Assembly: GCF_900699765.1 (NCBI RefSeq)
Contig: NZ_CAADHO010000001.1
Span: forward strand, 496,001 to 560,000
Reading direction: 5' to 3'
From: Desulfoluna butyratoxydans
GTDB lineage: Bacteria > Desulfobacterota > Desulfobacteria > Desulfobacterales > Desulfolunaceae
Length of the DNA stretch: 64,000 nt
Part shown: piece after piece, positions 43,613 through 52,250 of the stretch
Layout of the letters: each line of letters begins with the position of its first letter
Position numbering within the stretch: position 1 is the stretch's first letter
The notes under the pieces: model-generated
Seen by the model: the letters and a program-made list of their open reading frames with translations, nothing else
What the model was told of the DNA's origin: nothing
Databases searched by the model: none
Translations under genes and position numbers: made by a program

Positions 43613-44797
43613 ATGAAAATAACTCGTGTCCAGGCCACGGCAGTCAGCATCCCCTTTGACGCTCCTTATATCTGGTCCGTAGGGGAATACACGGGCATCA
43701 CGCGCGTCATCGTGGAAGTGGAGACCGATGACGGGATCGTGGGCATCGGAGAGGCGCCGTCCTGGGAGTGCGAAGCGGACATCAACGATCACATGGCGCC
43801 CAGGCTTATGGGGGCGGACCCCTTTGACCTGGAAGCCTGCGAACTCCTCTGTGTCCCGGAGACAAAGGTTCTGGCCAACACGGACGGCAACACCCCCCTG
43901 AAATCCTTCGGGGGCATTGAGATGGCCCTCTGGGACATCCGCGGCAAGGCCTGGGACATGCCCCTGTACAAGCTGCTCGGGGGCGCGGTCCGCAAGGAGA
44001 TCCCCTTTACCGAGTACTACGCCTTCCGCCCCCAAAACGGAAACGCCGGGGGCCTGAAAACAGCCATGGAGATCGCCGACTACTGCGCCCGCATGCGTGC
44101 AGAGCACGGTTCCACCTTTTTTGAAGGCAAATGCTCCACAGGCAACCCCGCCCTGGACATCGAGGTGACCCGGGCGGTACGGGAGGCCGTGGGCGAGGAC
44201 GCCATGATCCGCCTGGACGGCAACATGGCCTGGACCCTTCCCTCGGCACAACAGCTCCTGGCCGGTATCGAACCCCTCAACATAAGAAATTTCGAGGACC
44301 CGGTCCCCACCTTCTGGGAGATGGAAAAGCTGCGCAAGCACTCGGCCATCCCCTTTTCCACCCACACCCCGGACCTGGCCCTTGCCACGCGCATCGGGGT
44401 GCCGGACACCTTCGTGCTGAACCTCACGGCCCTGGGGGGCATCTCCCGGACCCTGCGGTTCATCGCGGCCTGTGAGCACATGGGCATCGGGTTCTGGTTC
44501 TACAGCGGAGACACGGGCCTTGCCACCACGGCCTACATGCACGTCACCGCCGCCGTGCGACACATCTGCGAGCCCCACCAGTCCCTCTTCCGCTTCATGA
44601 CCGAAGACGTCATTGAGGAAGGGCCGTACAACGTCGTCAACAACACCGTGCCCGTCCCCGAAGGGCCGGGCCTCGGGGTGACCCTCTCCCGGGAAGCCAT
44701 GGAGCGGTGCCACCGGCGGTTTGTGGAGCAAGGCCCCATGGACCAGTACCGGGACCCGGAACACACCGGCAGGTACCTTCGTGTGCCCTTGGGGTAA
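43613..44797 (+). CDS. Enolase-superfamily enzyme (mandelate racemase/muconate lactonizing type)
   Basis: A 394-residue protein with the N-terminal capping domain and the TIM barrel. Metal and catalytic residues visible are the Lys in FFEGKCSTG, Asp and Asn in RLDGNMAW, Glu in NFEDPVP and the His in FSTHTPD. This is the MR-type pairing of Lys and His bases, so it may racemise or dehydrate a carboxylate. It is the first gene after the module 2 promoter, so the substrate is probably linked to a betaine or its breakdown product, by analogy with the hydroxyproline-betaine epimerase. Exact reaction unknown. AGGAGA precedes the ATG. Confidence 0.88.
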   Translation: MKITRVQATAVSIPFDAPYIWSVGEYTGITRVIVEVETDDGIVGIGEAPSWECEADINDHMAPRLMGADPFDLEACELLCVPETKVLANTDGNTPLKSFGGIEMALWDIRGKAWDMPLYKLLGGAVRKEIPFTEYYAFRPQNGNAGGLKTAMEIADYCARMRAEHGSTFFEGKCSTGNPALDIEVTRAVREAVGEDAMIRLDGNMAWTLPSAQQLLAGIEPLNIRNFEDPVPTFWEMEKLRKHSAIPFSTHTPDLALATRIGVPDTFVLNLTALGGISRTLRFIAACEHMGIGFWFYSGDTGLATTAYMHVTAAVRHICEPHQSLFRFMTEDVIEEGPYNVVNNTVPVPEGPGLGVTLSREAMERCHRRFVEQGPMDQYRDPEHTGRYLRVPLG

Positions 44798-44805
44798 GGG
44801 AAAAA

Positions 44806-44833
44806 CGGCCCAGTGCCCCGGGGCCGGGCCGTC
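44806..44833 (+). terminator. Hairpin between enolase-superfamily gene and methyltransferase 2
   Basis: ACGGCCC / GGGCCGT with a GC-rich inner part, followed by CTGTAATG and no U-run. It is placed like the hairpin before methyltransferase 1. Confidence 0.4.
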
Positions 44834-44883
44834 TGTAATGACGACAAGTCAAGCCATCACTTCAAGCCAAGGATAAGGACACC

Positions 44884-46302
44884 GTGAACCAAAAGCTTCA
44901 AAAAATCCACGAGGCATCCATGACCATTCTCCGGGACGTGGGCGTTCGCCTCCACCACCAGCAGACCCTGGAGACCTTGAAGAAAAACGGAATCCGCGTG
45001 GAGGGAGACACCGCCTTCTTCACCGAGGAGCAGATCATGGAACGGGTTCGCCAGGCCCCGTCCAGCTTCACCCTCCATGCCCGAAACCCGGAACATGACG
45101 TCACCGTCGGGGCCGGCACCACAGCCTACATCGGCGGATACGGCAGCCCGGCCATCATCGAAGCCGACGGGTCAAGGCGCAACGCCACCTTCGCAGACTA
45201 CCTCCGGTTCATCAAGCTGGTGCACCAGACCCCTGAGTTTCGCATCAACGGGGGGATTCTTGCCCAGCCCTCGGACATCGCCCCGGACCAGTTCCAGCTC
45301 CTCATGACCTACGCGGCCATGCGCTTTTCCGACAAGTGCATCATGTCCCAGCCCGGCTCCGCCCAGGAGGTGGAGGCCGTCATGGAGATGGCCGCCATCC
45401 TCTTCGGAGGCCCGGACGCCCTGCGGGAAAAACCGCGCCTCATCGCCCTCATCAACACCCTGAGCCCCCTTCAGATGGACACCCACACCCTGGAGACCCT
45501 GTGGGCTTATGCCACCCACCGCCAGCCCGTCATCATCGGAGCCGGGGTCATGTGCGGCACGACCGCCCCGGTGACCCTTGCAGGAAGCCTGGCCCAGGGC
45601 AACGCAGAGACCCTGGCCGGTGTGGCCATCGCCCAGATCATCCAGCCCGGCACCCCGGTGGTCATGGCCATTAACACCACCCCGGTGGACATGCGCACCG
45701 CAGGGGTCAACATCGGCTCACCGGACCACGCCCTGGCCGTCACCTACTGCGCGGGTTTGTCCCGCATGTACGGCATCCCCTGCCGCTGCGGCGGCACCAA
45801 CACCGACGCCAACGGCCCCACGGCCCAAAGCGGGGCCGAAGCCATGATGTCCATGTTCGTCTCGGTGCAGGAGCAGGTCAGCCTGGTCATCCACAGCGCC
45901 GGTATCCTTGACGGGTGGGCGGCCATGTCCTTTGAGAAATTCATCGCCGATGTGGACATCATCCGCCGGGTCGAACGGTTCTTTGCCGACACGCCGGTGG
46001 ATGACGACGCCCTGGCCGTAGACGCCGTGCGGGCGGCAGGCCCGGGGGGGCAATACCTCACCTCGCCCCACACCATGAAGAACTGCCGCAAGGCCTCCTG
46101 GATCTCCGACATAGCCGTGAGCGGCCCGCTGCCCGAAGGCACCACGGCCTTTGAGGCATCCATCGGGAAAGTCCACCAGACCATGGAGTCCCTGGTGGGG
46201 ACCTACAAAGAACCGACCCTGGCCCCTTACACACAGGAGGCCCTGGAGAATTACCTGAAGGAAAAAGGAGTGGACCTGACCGTTTTGAACCACCTGACCT
46301 GA
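44884..46302 (+). CDS. MttB/MtgB-family methyltransferase 2 (non-pyrrolysine)
   Basis: A 472-residue paralogue of the protein at 34948, clearly diverged (for example MRTAGVNIGSPDHALAV against MKTGALSIGAPALSKNI). No in-frame TAG. The start is GTG with AAGGATAAGG upstream. It methylates the corrinoid protein from a quaternary amine presumably different from that of module 1, since the two are separately regulated. Conserved RNPEHDVTVG, INTLSPLQMDTHTLE and GGQYLTSPHTMKN segments support the family. Confidence 0.92.
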   Translation: MNQKLQKIHEASMTILRDVGVRLHHQQTLETLKKNGIRVEGDTAFFTEEQIMERVRQAPSSFTLHARNPEHDVTVGAGTTAYIGGYGSPAIIEADGSRRNATFADYLRFIKLVHQTPEFRINGGILAQPSDIAPDQFQLLMTYAAMRFSDKCIMSQPGSAQEVEAVMEMAAILFGGPDALREKPRLIALINTLSPLQMDTHTLETLWAYATHRQPVIIGAGVMCGTTAPVTLAGSLAQGNAETLAGVAIAQIIQPGTPVVMAINTTPVDMRTAGVNIGSPDHALAVTYCAGLSRMYGIPCRCGGTNTDANGPTAQSGAEAMMSMFVSVQEQVSLVIHSAGILDGWAAMSFEKFIADVDIIRRVERFFADTPVDDDALAVDAVRAAGPGGQYLTSPHTMKNCRKASWISDIAVSGPLPEGTTAFEASIGKVHQTMESLVGTYKEPTLAPYTQEALENYLKEKGVDLTVLNHLT

Positions 46303-46466
46303 CCGGAAACCATCGACCCTTTTTGATGATGTATGCGTCTGTTTCCCGGCCGGCCCTCGGCCCATGCAGCCCCAGGGCCTGTCGGGAATGCCTGCCACCG
46401 CCTGTGCCCCTGGCCCCTATACGGTCACGGCCCACACGGCGGCAACTGAGAGTAAGGAGGAGTGAG

Positions 46467-48041
46467 ATGAGCAGCATGAGTCAACGTGAAAGCACCACCA
46501 CCCCGCCCACCCCAACTCCAGCCGAGCCTTCCGCGGCCTGGTTCCTTCGCATGGACCGGTTCGTTGTGGGCATGTCCATGGCAGCCATCGTGGGGTTCAT
46601 GGCCTGGACCCTCCTGGCACCGGAAGCCATGAGCAAAGCCATGAAGGCCTTTTTCAACTTCGCAACCCACCAGTTCGGCTGGCTCTACCTGATCACCGGC
46701 ATCTTTTTCTGCATCTTCGCCCTCTGGCTGGCCTTTGGTCCCTTCGGCCACGTCAAGCTGGGAAAAGACAATGAAAAGCCCCGGTTCTCCTTCTTCTCCT
46801 GGTTCAGCATGATCTTTGCCTGCGGCTACGGCATCGGTGTGGTCTACTGGGTGGCGGCCGAGCCCCTGAGTTTCTACTCCTCGCCCCCCTTCGGCATCGC
46901 CCCCTTGAGCCAGCAGGCCGGAGAGATCGCCCTGGCCTACACCTATTTCCACTGGGGCTGGACTCCCTGGGCCATGTACCTCGCCATTTCGGCGCCCATC
47001 GGCTACCTGATGTTTCGACGGGAGGAAGCGCCCCGGTTCTCCACCATGCTGCGCCCCCTCATCGGCTCCCTTGCCGACGGCCGCTTTGGCAAGACCCTGG
47101 ATGCCTTCCTCGTGCTGGGGACCATCTTCGGCATCGCAACCTCGGCCGGTTTCGGCATCATGCAGCTTGCCTCGGGCCTCAACCACTTCTTCGGGCTGAC
47201 GGTCAACACCGTGCTTTACCTGCTCATCGCCGGTATCTGGCTCGTCCTCTACACGGCAAGCTCCATCTCGGGCATCGACAAGGGGATCAAAATCCTCAGC
47301 AACATCAACATCCCCCTGGCCATTGCCCTCATGGCCATGGTGCTGGTCCTCGGTCCCACGCTTTTCATCTGCGACCTGGGCTTCAACTCCCTGGGCATCT
47401 ACATCAACAACTTCTTCAAGTTCAGCTTCCACACCGACCCCATCGCCGCAGGCGGGTTTCCCCAGGGGTGGACCATTTTCTACTGGGCCTGGTGGATCGC
47501 CTGTGCCCCGGCCACCGGCATGTTCATCGCCTCCATCTCCAGGGGCCGCACCATCAAAGAGGTGGTTCTTGTCCACATGGCCGTGGCCCCTTTTGCCACC
47601 TGGATGTGGTTCGCCACCTTCGGCTCCACCGCCCTGCACCAGCAGATCAGGCAAGGCATCGACCTGGTGGGCCAGATGAAATCAGGCTCCGGCGATATCA
47701 TCTTTGCGGTGCTGAACAACCTGCCCTTCGGCAACCTCATGGGCGTCATGTTCCTCTTTCTCGTCCTCTTCTTCCTGGCCACCACCGTGGACTCCTTTGC
47801 CTATGTCTGCGCCCAGATCTCCACGCGGAAAAGCCAGGGTCCGGAAGTGCCCCCCAAACCCATCCGTGCCCTGTGGGCCATCTCCATCGGTGTCATCAGC
47901 GTCACCCTGGTGCTCTTCGGGGAAGGGATCTCCGGGTTGCAGCTCTCCTCCATCGCCGCCTCCCTGCTGATTATCTTTGTGATGATCGCCATCTGCTTTG
48001 CCATGGTCAAGCTGCTCAAAAAACATGAAGTGCCCCGCTAA
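46467..48041 (+). CDS. BCCT family transporter 3
   Basis: 524 residues, 12 helices plus a hydrophilic, Pro/Thr-rich N-terminal tail. The glycine stretch reads CGYGIGVVYWVAAEPLSFYSSPP, close to sodium-coupled betaine carriers, and the Trp motif is WTIFYWAWWIACAPATGMFIASISRGRTIKE. TAAGGAGG precedes the ATG of MSSMS. It should import the module 2 substrate. A C-G stem-loop follows the stop (48050-48077). Confidence 0.95.
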   Translation: MSSMSQRESTTTPPTPTPAEPSAAWFLRMDRFVVGMSMAAIVGFMAWTLLAPEAMSKAMKAFFNFATHQFGWLYLITGIFFCIFALWLAFGPFGHVKLGKDNEKPRFSFFSWFSMIFACGYGIGVVYWVAAEPLSFYSSPPFGIAPLSQQAGEIALAYTYFHWGWTPWAMYLAISAPIGYLMFRREEAPRFSTMLRPLIGSLADGRFGKTLDAFLVLGTIFGIATSAGFGIMQLASGLNHFFGLTVNTVLYLLIAGIWLVLYTASSISGIDKGIKILSNINIPLAIALMAMVLVLGPTLFICDLGFNSLGIYINNFFKFSFHTDPIAAGGFPQGWTIFYWAWWIACAPATGMFIASISRGRTIKEVVLVHMAVAPFATWMWFATFGSTALHQQIRQGIDLVGQMKSGSGDIIFAVLNNLPFGNLMGVMFLFLVLFFLATTVDSFAYVCAQISTRKSQGPEVPPKPIRALWAISIGVISVTLVLFGEGISGLQLSSIAASLLIIFVMIAICFAMVKLLKKHEVPR

Positions 48042-48049
48042 CCGAACCT

Positions 48050-48077
48050 TTCCGGGCGGCCCTGCCGCCCGGTTTAT
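48050..48077 (+). terminator. Hairpin between BCCT3 and the RidA gene
   Basis: CCGGGCGG / CCGCCCGG around a short loop, followed by TTTAT. A partial terminator is possible; the next gene starts 15 bp later. Confidence 0.4.
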
Positions 48078-48092
48078 CATGGAGACCACACC

Positions 48093-48473
48093 GTGAAAGA
48101 GATCATCACAACACCCCGCGCCCCCGAAGCCGTGGGCCCGTATGCCCAGGCCGTTCGCCACGGCAACACCCTCTACCTCTCCGGCCAGCTCGCCATGAAC
48201 CCCGACACAGGCCTTTTTGAGCGGGAAAGCGTGGCCCGGCAGACCCGGCGCTGCATGGAGAACATCAAAGCCGTCCTGGAGGCGGCCGGGAGTTCCATGG
48301 CAAACCTCCTCTCCTGCACCGTCTTTCTCTCCTCCATGGACCACTTCGATGCCTTCAACGACGTCTATGCCTCTTACTTCCCGGACCATCCTCCGGCCCG
48401 GATCACCGTGGCTTCTGCCGGAATTTTCGACGGCCTGGATGTTGAAATCGCAGCCGTGGCAGCCCTGGATTAA
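48093..48473 (+). CDS. RidA family enamine/imine deaminase
   Basis: A 126-residue RidA (YjgF/YER057c/UK114) protein. Hallmarks are APEAVGPYAQAVRHG at the N-terminus, LYLSGQLAMNPDTG, and PPARITVASAGI with the conserved Arg, near residue 105. RidA hydrolyses reactive enamines and imines to keto acids and ammonia. Its place in the module 2 operon suggests that an imine intermediate arises during breakdown of the demethylated amine (inference). The start is GTG, with GGAGA upstream. Confidence 0.93.
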   Translation: MKEIITTPRAPEAVGPYAQAVRHGNTLYLSGQLAMNPDTGLFERESVARQTRRCMENIKAVLEAAGSSMANLLSCTVFLSSMDHFDAFNDVYASYFPDHPPARITVASAGIFDGLDVEIAAVAALD

Positions 48474-48639
48474 GGGCCATGCCAAGAATAAATGACACTT
48501 GACGGAATCATCCCATAAGTCCTCAGCATGGTTTTTTGATCGTTGCATCGACACATAACGAATTTGAGGCGGCGTATCGTTAAGTATTATTATTTTAGGG
48601 CATCGCCCTAACCACCCAATCAACGGAGACCTTAATTTG

Positions 48640-49272
48640 ATGTGTGACATGACAGCCCTGACCCAAACCCTCATCACCGGAGACGGCGACGCCCTCGTTG
48701 CCCAGGTCAACCAGGCCCTGGCCCAGGGCACCGCCCCCAACGATATCCTCTCTTCCGGGCTCATCGCAGGCATGGACATCGTGGGCGAACGCATGGAGAC
48801 CGGGGAGATGTTCATCCCCGAAGTCCTCATGTCCGCCCAGGCCATGGGCGAGGCCGTGGAGATCTTAAAACCCCTGCTCTCCGAAGAGGATGCCACCTCG
48901 GCGGGACGTGTGCTCATCGGCACGGTGAAGGGAGACCTCCACGACATCGGGAAAAACCTCGTGGTGATGATGATGGAGAGCGCAGGCTTTGAAGTAACCG
49001 ACCTGGGCGTGGACGTGGAGGCCGACGCCTTCATCGCAGCCATCAATGAACTCAAACCCCATATCGTGGGGCTCTCCGCCCTTTTGACAACCACCATGCC
49101 GGCCATGCGGGACACCGTGAACAAAATCGCCGAGGCCGGCAAAAACGAGGGCCTGAAGATCATGGTGGGCGGGGCACCGGTGAACCAGGCCTTTGCCGAT
49201 GAGATCGGCGCCCACGCCTACGCCTCCGATGCCGGGTCCGCCTGCAAGCTGGCCAAGGCCATGCTCAGGTAA
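48640..49272 (+). CDS. mtgC: Corrinoid (methyl-carrier) protein 2
   Basis: 210 residues, the paralogue of 37985. The DxHxxG motif (GDLHDIGKN) and helical cap are intact. Starts at the ATG following GGAGACC; the first 40 residues differ from copy 1 (MCDMTALTQ against MSDLKTITE) while the remainder is almost identical. A 165-bp gap precedes it, with the small hairpin AGGGCATCGCCCT near 48597, so it may have its own promoter. Confidence 0.93.
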   Translation: MCDMTALTQTLITGDGDALVAQVNQALAQGTAPNDILSSGLIAGMDIVGERMETGEMFIPEVLMSAQAMGEAVEILKPLLSEEDATSAGRVLIGTVKGDLHDIGKNLVVMMMESAGFEVTDLGVDVEADAFIAAINELKPHIVGLSALLTTTMPAMRDTVNKIAEAGKNEGLKIMVGGAPVNQAFADEIGAHAYASDAGSACKLAKAMLR

Positions 49273-49328
49273 ACCTGCCGATGCGGGTGTTCATTTTTCA
49301 CGGGAATTCATCAATGTAAGGAGAGACC

Positions 49329-50129
49329 ATGTTTACCGTCATCGGAGAACGCATCAACACCACCCTGAAAAAGGTCAAGGCGGCCGTCACCGAACGGGAC
49401 GCCAACTACATCGAAGAAGACGTCAAGCGGCAGGAAGCCTGCGGGGCCACCTACATCGACGTCAACGCCGGGGCCCGCATCGGCCATGAAGAAGAGGACA
49501 TGAAGTGGCTCCTCTCCGTCATCCAGGGGGCCACCAAGCTCCCCCTGTGCCTGGACAGCCCGGACCCGGCCATCCTGGAGATGGCCTACGGCCTGGTGGA
49601 GCAGACGCCCCTCATCAACTCCATCAGCCTGGAGAAAGACCGGTTCGACCCCATGATGCAGTACCTGAAGGGCAAAGAGTGCCGCATCATCGCCCTGTGC
49701 ATGGACGACTCGGGCATGCCCAAAAGCGTGGACGATATCTTCCACCGGGCCAAAACCCTGGTGTCCGAACTCGAAGGCATCGGCTTTGCACGGGACGACA
49801 TCTTCATCGATCCCCTCATCCAGCCCATGAGCGTGGCCCCAGAAAACGGGAACATGGCCATGGACGCCGTGGAAAAAATCATGACCGAACTCCAAGGGGT
49901 CCACACCACCGGCGGCCTCTCCAACATCTCCTACGGCCTGCCCCAGCGCAAGGTGGTCAACCGCATCTTCCTGGCCATGATGATGGCCAAAGGCTTTGAT
50001 TCGGCCATCATGGATCCCCTGGACAAAGAGATCATGGCCGTGCTGAAAACCGCCGACATGCTCAAGGGCGCAGACAACTTCTGCATGAACTACCTGAAAG
50101 CCGTGCGCGCCGGCGACATCGTCGCCTGA
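49329..50129 (+). CDS. mtgA: Methyl-corrinoid:tetrahydrofolate methyltransferase 2 (MtgA/DHPS-like)
   Basis: 266 residues, same length and start context (AAGGAGAG) as copy 1 at 38673. The pterin-binding motifs are identical. The 11 differences I count are conservative or surface-type, so both copies should be active and interchangeable. It completes the methyl-transfer chain of module 2 to tetrahydrofolate. Confidence 0.92.
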   Translation: MFTVIGERINTTLKKVKAAVTERDANYIEEDVKRQEACGATYIDVNAGARIGHEEEDMKWLLSVIQGATKLPLCLDSPDPAILEMAYGLVEQTPLINSISLEKDRFDPMMQYLKGKECRIIALCMDDSGMPKSVDDIFHRAKTLVSELEGIGFARDDIFIDPLIQPMSVAPENGNMAMDAVEKIMTELQGVHTTGGLSNISYGLPQRKVVNRIFLAMMMAKGFDSAIMDPLDKEIMAVLKTADMLKGADNFCMNYLKAVRAGDIVA

Positions 50130-50324
50130 TCCGCCCCTGCCCGGCAGGGGTATTCCCCCGACACTGCCGGTGCCGGATCCCGCGCGCGACCCGAAGGGCC
50201 CATGTCACGGCATGCGGCCCTTCCACGTTTCGGCCTTGCCCTCGGCGCGTTGAGTGTGCTATTTTTTTTAAAAAAAATGATCACGGGTGCCCACAATGGC
50301 GTAGGCCCCCATAATCGGCAATGT

Positions 50325-50373
50325 AGCCCGCTTGAACGTCCTTATGGATGGACCGTTCGCGCGGGCTTTTTTT
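50325..50373 (+). terminator. Rho-independent terminator after module 2
   Basis: AGCCCGC...GCGGGCT, extended inward by an imperfect GAACG / CGTTC pairing, is followed by seven T residues. It separates the methyltransferase from the MetH-activation-like gene or could act as a leader attenuator for the latter. Confidence 0.75.
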
Positions 50374-50432
50374 GTGCACAAAAAAACCCGATGTCCCTAA
50401 CGGGTCACCAGGTTGTGGAGTTTTGTAACATC

Positions 50433-51170
50433 ATGGGAAACACGGGACGCATCCTTACCATCGATGCACGCATCACGCCGGAAGAGGTCCTTGCCCTGGC
50501 CGCTTCGGCATGGTCCGACCAACCGGAGGCCCCGGCCGTCGCCGCAAAAATCGTGGGGGAGATGAACCGCATCATCCGCCCCGAGGCCCTGTTCCAGTGG
50601 TTTGATTTAGAAAAGGTCCTGGACGGAGAGATCATGATCTCGGAACCGGTCTCCGGCACCTCGGCCCGCCTCACCACCGGCGGATTCTCTCCGTACTTTC
50701 ACCGGGCCACCCGTTTCCTGGCCGCCCTGTACACCCTGGGCCCCAAGGTGGACACCCTGCTTCACCGCCTTACGACAAAGGACCGGGAAATGGAGGCCCA
50801 CTTCGTGAACATGGGGTCCCTGGCCGCCCTCACCCGCACCGCCTCAGTCCTCACCCGGCTGGCCGAAAACCGCGCGAAACAGGAAGGGGTCGGTGTCAGC
50901 CCCCCTTTGAGCCCCGGCTCCATCGAAGGGTGGGAACTCCACAGCCAGCGTGAGCTGTGCGCCCTCTTTCCCATGGACGCCATCGGCATCACCCAGGGGG
51001 ACGACGCCATCCTCTCCCCCATGAACACCCTGTCGGTGGTCATCGCCATCGGCCCGGGGTTCACGGATGCAAAGGCCGGATCTCCCTGCCGCCTCTGCCG
51101 CATGGGGGGAAGCTGCACCCTCACCTGCAGCAACCACAAAGCCACCCTCACCCAGAGGGAGGCCGTTTAA
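50433..51170 (+). CDS. MetH-activation-domain-like protein
   Basis: About 245 residues (ATG 50391 would give 259). The second half follows the cobalamin-dependent methionine synthase activation domain pattern: helices AAHFVNMGSLAAL-type, then SPPLSPGSIEGWELHSQRELCALF and AILSPMNTLSVVIAIG. The C-terminus adds a Cys-rich tail, CRLCRMGGSCTLTC, absent from MetH. Such stand-alone proteins sit by corrinoid methyltransferase genes in anaerobes and are thought to help corrinoid reactivation. The start is uncertain: 50433 follows a GGAG at 12 bp; no strong site precedes 50391. Confidence 0.7.
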   Translation: MGNTGRILTIDARITPEEVLALAASAWSDQPEAPAVAAKIVGEMNRIIRPEALFQWFDLEKVLDGEIMISEPVSGTSARLTTGGFSPYFHRATRFLAALYTLGPKVDTLLHRLTTKDREMEAHFVNMGSLAALTRTASVLTRLAENRAKQEGVGVSPPLSPGSIEGWELHSQRELCALFPMDAIGITQGDDAILSPMNTLSVVIAIGPGFTDAKAGSPCRLCRMGGSCTLTCSNHKATLTQREAV

Positions 51171-51176
51171 GCAGCA

Positions 51177-51794
51177 TCACGGGGTCCGGCCCACAAGAAC
51201 CAGACCGGCCAGGGCCCCCATCTCTCCGTCTGAGGCACAGCTCTCCGAGGTCACCTTGTTCACCGGCCAGCCCGCCAGCTCGCACAGAGCGGTAAAATCC
51301 AGGCCGAGTCCCGACATGGAGGGCTTGGAAAGCCCCTCGTGACGGCAGAGCCCCCCTTTGAGCCTCAGGCACTCGTCAAACCCGCTGCAAAAAAGCGTTT
51401 TGCACCCGCCCGTGGCCACACCCATGGTCACCACACACCCCGCCCGTCCGGCAAACCGCTCCAGAATCGCTGCGGTCTCGTGGATCTTACGGGAGACCGG
51501 CAACCGCTCATCGGTCATCAGCACAGACACCGGCAGATCGTACTTGAACACCACCGCCTTTTCATACCAGGCAAGGGAGAGCTGAAACTCCCGCGCCGAC
51601 GGCCCGTGGGGCGGACAATGCCCGGAGGTGCCGTAACTGGGGCACTGGGGTTCACGGCAGTACCGTACAAGCTCCGGGTTCACCGTCAGCGCCGACGCGT
51701 CCACCACCTCAGCGCCCGAGGCGCCGAACTCCAAGGCAATGGCCACCATCTGCTCTGTTATTTCCTGAAGACTCATGGGTCGGGTATTGGTCAT
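51177..51794 (-). CDS. DUF2284 family metal-binding protein
   Basis: A 205-residue Cys-rich protein. The N-terminal block YCREPQCPSYGTSGHCPPHGPS and the later CKTLFC, CLRLKGGLCRHEG and SCA residues fit DUF2284, a family predicted to bind metal or Fe-S clusters. It often occurs with corrinoid methyl-transfer genes. AGAGAGG precedes the ATG of MTNTR; the open frame upstream runs into a repeat and is not coding. Convergent with the MetH-activation-like gene. Confidence 0.85.
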   Translation of the reverse strand: MTNTRPMSLQEITEQMVAIALEFGASGAEVVDASALTVNPELVRYCREPQCPSYGTSGHCPPHGPSAREFQLSLAWYEKAVVFKYDLPVSVLMTDERLPVSRKIHETAAILERFAGRAGCVVTMGVATGGCKTLFCSGFDECLRLKGGLCRHEGLSKPSMSGLGLDFTALCELAGWPVNKVTSESCASDGEMGALAGLVLVGRTP

Positions 51795-51985
51795 CTGGCC
51801 TCTCTGCATCCTGATTGGGTTTGGGTGTCCCCCATGTATATCACAGGTGGAAACCCGGGTGCAGTCAAAATGCACCGTTGTTCGGATACTGCAGGGCCAT
51901 GATTCAAGCGGGTAAAACAAGCCTGTTATGATTAAAGTCGAATGAACCACAGGACCAAGAAATCTCAGCAAAAAGCAAAAACGAT

Positions 51986-52154
51986 GCCTCCGGCGGCGAG
52001 GTGTGCCACCTCGAAAACAAGTTGCGAATGCACTTTTCCCTTCGTTCCTCAGGGAAAATCTCATTCGCTATTGATTCAGATTAAACGGAGTCTGTTTTAA
52101 AACGCTGTTTATTCAGACTTTTAAACGTTAGCCTTCGACAGGGCCGCCGGAGGC
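51986..52154. repeat. Intergenic hairpin element, complete (169 bp)
   Basis: Perfect inverted ends GCCTCCGGCGGC (51986-51997) and GCCGCCGGAGGC (52143-52154). Internal hairpin 52024-52068 has arms GCGAATG...CATTCGC around the core CCCTTCGTTCCTCAGGG. Confidence 0.85.
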
Positions 52155-52169
52155 ATCTTTAACCGGGCT

Positions 52170-52240
52170 GCCTCCGGCGGCCAGTTGGGGTACCTGGAAA
52201 CCCTGTTGCGAATGCTTTCCCTCCTCGGGGTGAAAGCATG
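52170..52240. repeat. Second, one-ended element next to the previous copy
   Basis: Starts with GCCTCCGGCGGC, then GGTACC and GCGAATGCTTTC / GAAAGCAT hairpin. It has no right end and stops just before the SHOCT gene's 3' end. The two copies are separated by 15 bp. Confidence 0.7.
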
Positions 52241-52250
52241 TGGGACAGGC

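Larger units (their letters stand above)
48640..50223 (+). repeat. Duplicated corrinoid/methyltransferase segment, copy 2
   Basis: Near-identical partner of 37985-39565, in the same orientation about 10.7 kb away. The intergenic spacer (ACC/GCC, then GGGTGTTCATTTTTCACGG) and the 90 bp after the second stop are shared. Confidence 0.85.

Noticed and set aside
51795..52064. N-terminal extension of the DUF2284 gene upstream of 51794.
   Set aside because: The extension would be translated from repeat DNA and an AT-rich promoter region; the ATG at 51794 has a good ribosome site and begins the conserved domain.
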